Source: Rapana venosa (taxonomy: Eukaryota > Mollusca > Gastropoda > Neogastropoda > Muricidae). Taken from it: DNA of 64,000 bases. The notes beneath the pieces were generated by a model. That model was not told the DNA's origin. It saw only the letters and a program-made list of their open reading frames with translations, and made no database searches. This document shows, in pieces, positions 57,695-64,000 of the stretch; position 1 is the first letter of the stretch; every line of letters begins with the position of its first letter. The translations under genes were made by a program, and so were the position numbers. The stretch covers positions 52,493,476 through 52,557,475 of the forward strand of contig CM054154.1 in assembly GCA_028751875.1 (NCBI GenBank), read 5' to 3'.

Positions 57695-57982
57695 ACAACA
57701 ACAAAACTACACACACACTAACACGGGCACATACCATACACGCACGCACACACGTGTGCGCACGCACACACACAACGCCCAAACACCCCAACCCAAACGC
57801 GCGCCGGCACACACAAAAAACATACACCCGCATACACACTAACCAAAACCAACACACACACACAACACACACAAAAACACTAAAAACCCCAAAACACCCA
57901 CAAAACCCCACACACACACACACACCCCAAAACACACCACACACAAAACACCCCACACACACACACACACACACACACAGAA
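57695..57982 (+). repeat. CA-rich low-complexity region
   Basis: Imperfect (CA)n with AAAA and CCCC interruptions. The Thr/His-rich and Val/Cys-rich frames on the two strands are products of the repeat. Confidence 0.9.
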
Positions 57983-58779
57983 AATGCACTATCACAAATT
58001 TGCTAAATTTGCTGACGCTCAGACAATTAAGATAAAAAAGAAAAGTAAACTTAAAAAACTTAAACAAAGCAAAAAGAAAAACACAGTGCACTAAAAAACA
58101 ATTAAAAAAACTGTTAAAAAACCCTACCCCCTCAAGTAAAAGTTTCACAAAATTTCAAACACCCCCATACAAAATAAACAGTCTGGTTAAAAAAAAAAAC
58201 CACAAAATTTCCCCTCACAGATAGAGAGTTTTCCCTCTTGCTCTAAAAAACAGGAACAAGGGGGACACTTACCCCTTCGTTTTTTTTGGGGGGAACACCT
58301 TTTTTGGGTAAAAAAAAAATTTTTAAAAAATTTATTTTAAACCAAAATAGGGGGAAACAAACCCCCCCCACAAACAGGAAAAGCGGGTATTGAAGTTTGC
58401 CACAAAAGATAATACTGTAAAAATAAAGTAGGAAACCCAGCAGCAAATTTGATAAAAAACCTTTCAAATAAAAATTCCCCCGTCGCTAATAGACAGCAAA
58501 GAAGGGGAAAGGGGGGTGGGCTGGCACCGCGAGCCTAGATTTTAGACCCCTGCCCAAACGGGTGCCTAAAATAGCAACCAAAATGCAATTTGGGTTTTGC
58601 CGAGTGCAATTTTCCACCCGCCAACAAAAGAGGGGGGGTTTTCCCTTTTTTTAAAGCAGTCTTGAAATACAAAGGTAAAATTTCCCCGGGTTTTGGAGTT
58701 TAATTTCCCACTCCTTGGAAATTTCATATACCAAATAAGAAGTCCGACAAACTCACCCCCCCCCCAAAAAAAAAAAAAA

Positions 58780-59040
58780 GGGAAAAAAAAAGAAAAGGAA
58801 GCTCAGATCGATGGAAATGCGACAAGATCGAAAGGGCCCCAAGACAAACTGCAAAGGAACAGTGCGGGAAGAAAGGCAAGGCAGGGCCAAAAGAAAAAAA
58901 GGCGCCCAAAATCACTAAAAGGAACCCCTGAAAACTTCCCACAACCAATTTTTTTGTACACAACCGCCACAAGTGGAGCCAACTGGTGCAACGTTTAACA
59001 CGCAGTGCCCCTAAAAAGACCCCAGAAGGGGTTATGGGAA
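58780..59040 (+). pseudogene. Possible LINE C-terminal fragment
   Basis: An island of fair quality encodes GNATRSKGPQDKLQRNSAGR-like basic sequence and, in another frame, TTAT-SGANWCNV. The order (basic, Arg/Lys-rich segment, then a W-x-x-L/V-x-x-x near the stop) resembles the end of RTE-type ORF2 proteins. Evidence is weak because of indels. Confidence 0.25.
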
Positions 59041-59708
59041 ACAATGAATGATTGTACAACCCCCTGGGGAAGGGGGGAATGTAGTGGGAACATTCTTTTC
59101 CCCGGGGATTTACTTTTCCCTTTTGGGGGTTTAAAAACATTGCAACAATTTTGTCCTGACAAATCTGCCCAAAAAAAAGCCCTAGAAAGTTGTGGAAAAT
59201 TTTAAAAAAAAAGTTTTCAGGAAATTTTTTTAAAGTTTCATTATTGTAACATTCATTGAGAGGTCCTAAACAGGAAAATTTTTTAGGTTTGCCACCCCTT
59301 TATTTCCCCGCACCATCTGATCCGGCAAACCCGAAATGGGGCCTAAAAATTATCCTAGGTTTTAATTTTCCCTAAAGGGGGATTAGGGGCCCCGCCAAAT
59401 GGGGGCTGGGGGTGATAAAGGGGGGGTAGAAAGAGGAAAAAAAAGAAAAATTTAAAAAAAACTATAAAAGGGGGGACATAAAAAAGTGGGGAAAAAATTT
59501 TTACCTCAACTCACTCGGGAATCACCCCGGGAAAACTAGAAATTGAAACAACATTCATTTTAAAGTAATTCTTCAGGCCCAAACAAGTTTTTTTCACAAA
59601 AATTTTTCTCCACTACTACAAATACTAAACTCCAAACAAAACACTTCCCCCAATTGCATTTCAAAACAATTTAAAAAAACAAAATAAAACTGTTAAATTA
59701 AATTTTTT

Positions 59709-59725
59709 ACCCCCCCCCCCCCCCC
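59709..59725 (+). repeat. Poly(C) run
   Basis: Seventeen C in a row in the corrupted block, which makes its exact length doubtful. Confidence 0.7.
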
Positions 59726-59829
59726 ACTATTCAAATAATCAGGATGTTTTCAGATCAGAGAAACAAAAGATTCACAACAAAAGAAAAAAAAAAAAAGACA
59801 AGATGCAAAAAATGTTTTCGAAAGAGACG

Positions 59830-60030
59830 AAGATATGATGGGAAACCCAAAGGGTAAACCATGCTACGGGGACGAAGCTACCCAAACACGATGACGATGC
59901 AAACCATGCTTCATGACGATGCAAACCATGCTACGATGACGATGCCCAGCCATGCTAAAGATGACGGGTGCTAGCCAGGCTACGATGGAAAGATGTAGCC
60001 CTCTAAAGATAAAATCTAGCCATGCAAAAT
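59830..60030 (+). repeat. Minisatellite, unit about 20-24 bp
   Basis: Units of the form GATGACGATGCAAACCATGC with variants (GCCCAGCCATGCTAAA, GGTGCTAGCCAGGCTAC, GATGTAGCC). About eight units, the central ones at 59889-59960 best preserved. The repeat retains complexity within a corrupted block, so its periodicity is real though unit length is uncertain. Confidence 0.75.
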
Positions 60031-61632
60031 TTCGAGGGTTTCCCGGGAAAAAAAAAGGAACCCCGTAAACCCAAATTTAACTCTTCAGAAATCACATTCT
60101 TATCACAAAAAGGGCAAAGGGTCCAAATCCAAGACCCACACTTTTAGGTATAAACAAATTAATGGCAACTTAAAAACTGAAACCTTTCCAGAGTTTTTTC
60201 CCCAATAAAAAACCCCAAACTTTAAAATGTGCTTTTAGCTTAACCCTTTTCCCCCAAATTTTAAAGGAAAAAATTAACCTCACAAAAAAATCAAACGTAT
60301 CCAAAAAAAATCACCACCCAAAAATAACTAGTCTTAAAACCAAAGTTTCATTTTCTTTAGGACAGCTGATGGTCATCCTATGAAACTGTGAAACATTAAC
60401 TCCCATTAATTTTAAAAAATGATGAATCCCCAAAAGACTTCCCCCAATCATTGCAACCCTTTTTTAAAAATTACCCATGTCATTCCTCACAAAAAAAATT
60501 ATTTTTCATTTTTAAAAAATAAAAAAACATTACAAAACTATACTAGGCTTTTTTCACCCCAAAAAAATTATTAAAAGAGTGAAAACCCCTTTTTGTATTC
60601 GCATTTTTTTTCACTGAACAAAATTCTTCCCAAATCGAAAACCCGGGACAACAAAAACAATGACTAAATTCGAATTGGGCCCCTTTCTCCCTTTTTCGAA
60701 AAAATAACTTCTAAATTCACAAGCTTTAAACCTTTAAACACAAAATTAAAACAAATGCCTTTAAAACCCTTCCAACCCTTTTTTAAAAAATTTAAATTAG
60801 TTTTTTTTAAAAAGAACAACCGTACCTTAATGGGGAAAAATCTCGAGCAAAGACGCTCTTCTCCCTAAAAGTCTGGGAGGGAAAAAGGGGCCCTACAAAA
60901 AAGGGGGCAAAAATTTAACCCAAGGGGAAAAAATTCACCGGCAAAAATTACCCTTATAAAAAGGAAATCATCTTTTTGCTAAAAATTAGTAACCAAACAA
61001 CCCCAAAGGGAAATCTTTTTTGTGTGATGTGTTACAAACAATATAAAAGTGCGTGTTATTGTCTTTTAACCCGGGTTCAATATCTGAAAAGAGCAAGTGC
61101 CTCCCTTTCCCCCCGCTAAACCCATGGGGGACCTTGGGCAAAAATCAGGTACCCCACTTTAGACTCCGATCAGGGTTTCGTGAAGTCATGGGAAAGGGAG
61201 GGGAGGGGTGATGTGTTGGGGAGCTGAATATTTTTTTGGGGAAATGGTTTTGCACTTCAATGTTTTAGGCAGATGATACTATATGAGTACAATGGGTAAG
61301 ACAATCCGCTCAAGAAACACTGCCCTATAAAAAAGTAATTGCCGCCTACAAAGGGAAACTTTGCAAAGAAAGTCAAAGGTAATTTAAAAGAAACGAAAAA
61401 CAGATAACCCGTGAAGGGGGGTTCCCCTTTTTTTCTTTGGGAAATTTCCTCCCCGGTAGGAGGGATTATGTGCGACAGGGAAAACCCCGAAACGTCACCC
61501 GGGGACTGTCCCATCAGAAAACACTCAGAAATGGGTACATGGAAAACCCACGGACTATGCCAAAAAAAGGGAAAAAAAGGGAAATTTTCAAACAAGAAAT
61601 TTAAAGAATGAACCTCAATATTCAAAGGGCTT

Positions 61633-61738
61633 TAAGGGGGGGAAGGGGGGGGGGGGAAAGGGGGGGGGTGGATTGGGGGGGGGGGGGGGGGGGGGGAAAA
61701 AGGGGGGAGGGTCAAAAGGGGGGGTGGGGGGGGGGACA
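61633..61738 (+). repeat. G-rich homopolymer region
   Basis: G runs of 6 to over 20 with scattered A and T. Given the corruption, the original was probably a G/A-rich or GGGA-type repeat. Real length and sequence are unknown. Confidence 0.7.
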
Positions 61739-63834
61739 AAAATAAAAAAAAGGGGGTAAAGGCGGGGTTTTTAAAATTTTTGGGAATTTAATTGGGGTAA
61801 AAATTTTAAAAAATTATTTGGATTGAAAATAAGGGGTAAAAAAATTTAAAACCCCCCAAAAGGGTTTTTTTGGGTTAATTGCCCAGATTTTGGAAAACTA
61901 AAAAACCCCCCTTTGGCCCCCCCAAATTAAAGGGTAAAATGAAAAGGAAACGCCCCCCCCCAAAGGGGAATAAAAAACCTTCTGTCATCCCCCAAAAGGT
62001 TTTTAAAACCTTTCCCCAAAAAGAACCCCGCAAAAAAACCCTGCACGAAAAAATCCCCCTTTCCCCCATTTAAAAACCCCACCAAAAACCCCTTTTGTCC
62101 CCCGGGCCCGGGGCAGCCCCCCCCCAAATTGCCCCAAGTTAAACGGCTTTCGACAAAAATTGAAAAAAATTTCAAAAAAAAACCCCCAAAAGAAAAAACC
62201 CTGTAACCCAAAAGAGAGGAAAACAAAGGAAAAAAAAAAGGATCAAAAATTTGGGGGGAACCCAAAATTTTGGGGCCCTTTCCCCCCTGGGAAAAAATGG
62301 GAAATAGAAAAAACCCCCCACCACCGAAAAAATCTTAAAAAACTTTTAAAAGTGGTGGCCAGAAAAAATTTAAAACGAGAAAGGCCCAAAATTTTGGGAA
62401 AATGGAAACTAAGAAATTTTGAAAAAAATTTTAAAGAAAAAGAAAAATGGAAATATTCCCGGCAAAGGAAATTTTAAAAAAGCAAATTTTTAAACAAACA
62501 AAGATAAAAAAAAAAACAGGACAAAGGAAAAATCACCAAAAACAGGGAAAATAAATGGAGATATAAGCAAAAAAAAAAACCCCCCCGGGCAGAAAAATCC
62601 AAACTTTAAACCCACACGACAGGGCCCAAACCCCCCTATTTAAGAAAACCCATAATTAAACCCCCCTAAAAATTCACACCAAAAAAAATTTAAACCCCCT
62701 ATATATCCCACTGAATTGGTAAGCCCCATGAATGGGAAAAAGGGATACAAACACAAACAAAAGGGTTTCCCATTAAATTCCCCAGAATAAAAGCCCCCTT
62801 TCATTCCATCCCCCCCCCCCCAGATCCCGGGGAAGGGCCAAAAACAACCCCGGCCCCTTTAAAATCCCCCCCAAAAATCCCTTTTCAAAATCCAAAAAAA
62901 AATTTCCCCCCCGCCAAAACAAAAACCTTTGTTTTTTGGGAAAAGGGAAACCCCCAGAAAAACCAATTTCCCCAAAAACCCCAAGGAAAAACCACCCGAA
63001 AAATTTCCCGCCTTTAACACTGGACGACCAAAATCGACCCTCCGAAAAGTTAATTTTGGAAAAGGGCCCCCAAAATGCGGGGAAAATCTTGGCCCCAAAA
63101 CAAAAATTTTGGGAAAAAGGCAGACCAACCCAAAACTACAAAACATAAAATGCCAACCCGGGGGGAGGGGGGGGTTTCCGCCGAATTTTTAATTTAAAAA
63201 AGGGGAAATAAATTTTTACCCCTTAAGAAACTGAAGGACAGGAAGGGGCCCAAAATCCAAACCAAATGTGATGCACACCTTTTACCAAAATCCAAAAAAA
63301 AACCTGAAAAAAAAAGAATTTTAAAATTTAAACCCCGACAAAGGGAAAAGGGAAAAAGTTTTTTGGCGAAAAACACCGTTTTTCCCCCCCAATTTGGGGG
63401 GGAAATTATTTGGGAAACCTTTTCGGCCAAAAACCCGTACCCTTCCCCATTCACCCAAAACTTGAAAAAAAGGGAAAACCCCCCTTTTTTAGGGGCAGGG
63501 GGTAAACACGAGGGAAAGATCCCGGCCCAAAACTCCCCAGGGAAAGGAGGACCCCAATGAACGGCCTCGTCCCCTAAGACCAACCAAAATTTGGGAGACC
63601 TTTCCCCAAAATTTAATTAAAAATAAAGGAAAAAAATTCTAAGAAAAAGAAAAATCCTGGTGGGAATTAAAAAATGAATCCAAAAATAAAATCCCAAAAA
63701 ACATCACAATTTGGACCAACAGGGTAAAAAAGGGTTTTGGCCCCTCCCAAAGTTTTTAAAAATAAGAAAAAATAAAAAAAACCCAAAAAAACCCAAAAAA
63801 ATTTTTGGGCAAAGCCCAAAATAAACCGCTTGAA

Positions 63835-64000
63835 AACTCTCATGAAAGATCATTGAGGTCCAGAAAGACCTGTACCTCTGCTTCTTTGACTACTCAAAAG
63901 CTTTTCGACAAAGTAACGACACTCCGACTTGTTGATATTCTGGCAGGCTATACATCGACGGAAAGATCTTCGATTCCCAGAAACATATATGGGAACAGGG
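63835..64000 (+). pseudogene. LINE reverse-transcriptase fragment, cut by window end
   Basis: Clean sequence returns at about 63830. In one frame it reads QKDLYLCFFDYSKAF (about 63858), then in another DKV or KVTTLRLVDILAG and GKIFDSQKHIWEQ-like residues. This is the RT block D-Y-S/T-K-A-F-D-K-V of RTE/related LINEs, followed by the next block. The element continues beyond the window. One extra T in CTTTTCGAC breaks the frame. Confidence 0.75.

Larger units (their letters stand above)
53170..63830. other. Corrupted-consensus block 5
   Basis: The longest corrupted stretch. Runs such as AAAA, TTTT, CCCC and GGGG replace most singletons. Only scattered islands (58780-59000, 59825-60030, 61100-61200, 61480-61560) retain normal complexity. 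Open frames in it are rich in Lys, Phe, Pro and Gly because of homopolymers and should not be treated as proteins. Confidence 0.8.

Noticed and set aside
57648..58148. 166-codon Cys/Val-rich ORF resembling a secreted cysteine-rich protein
   Set aside because: It is the reverse translation of a CA repeat (GTGTGT gives Val/Cys) within the corrupted block.
61633..61738. G-quadruplex cluster
   Set aside because: The G runs lie in corrupted sequence where run length is not trustworthy.
61927..63583. Gly/Phe- or Lys/Pro-rich ORFs on both strands
   Set aside because: Products of A, C, G and T runs; no motif and overlapping frames on both strands.

Overview
The window is eukaryotic, repeat-saturated DNA. 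I recognise no host gene, no rRNA or tRNA, and no prokaryotic feature. The mix of elements suggests a marine or aquatic invertebrate, most likely a mollusc: RTE-type LINEs, L2 and Rex1-like LINEs, an RNase H-bearing Nimb/I-like LINE, a LINE whose ORF1 carries a 2A-like peptide, and Gypsy and BEL/Pao LTR elements. That assignment is inference from the repeat repertoire, not from a host gene.

Layout. 1-9219 is a direct second copy of 11984-21113, and its first 5.9 kb is badly corrupted. 9562-11392 is a 5'-truncated LINE and 11474-16690 a near full-length LINE of the same family; both are bounded by (CT)n tracts. 16883-19650 (minus) is a Rex1/L2-like LINE split by a 391-bp RTE fragment with a 9-bp target duplication. 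20230-23100 (minus) is a Nimb/I-like LINE. 23548-26769 (plus) is a full-length 3.2-kb RTE with a 10-bp target duplication. 26820-28080 (minus) is a CR1/Jockey-like LINE fragment.

From about 28090 a Gypsy element runs on the plus strand to 31508. There it is interrupted by a minus-strand BEL/Pao element occupying 31509-47648. This is shown by LTRs in the same orientation, a 5-bp GCACC target duplication, a polypurine tract and a primer-binding site. The Gypsy pol end resumes at about 47649. The BEL/Pao element is itself invaded by an RTE (minus, 36865-34070), an L2 LINE (minus, 41430-37590) and an L2 LINE (plus, 42550-46310). From 48100 to 51300 I see nothing recognisable. 52100-53475 is another RTE, 53480-57650 a corrupted RNase H-type LINE, and 57690-63830 mostly unreadable sequence with simple repeats. 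The window ends inside another reverse transcriptase.

Data quality decides what can be believed. Blocks at about 1-5920, 31950-36280, 38880-41300, 51300-52100 and 53170-63830 show a distinctive corruption in which an isolated base is replaced by its neighbour, giving runs of 3-6 identical bases. Comparing 1-5000 with its clean twin shows this directly, so ORFs in these blocks are not genes. Even the clean part carries single-base indels, so many frameshifts in element ORFs may be technical. No complete element ORF is open throughout. The most interesting biology is the 2A-bearing LINE family found between (CT)n tracts and the four-level nest of transposons at 28-48 kb.
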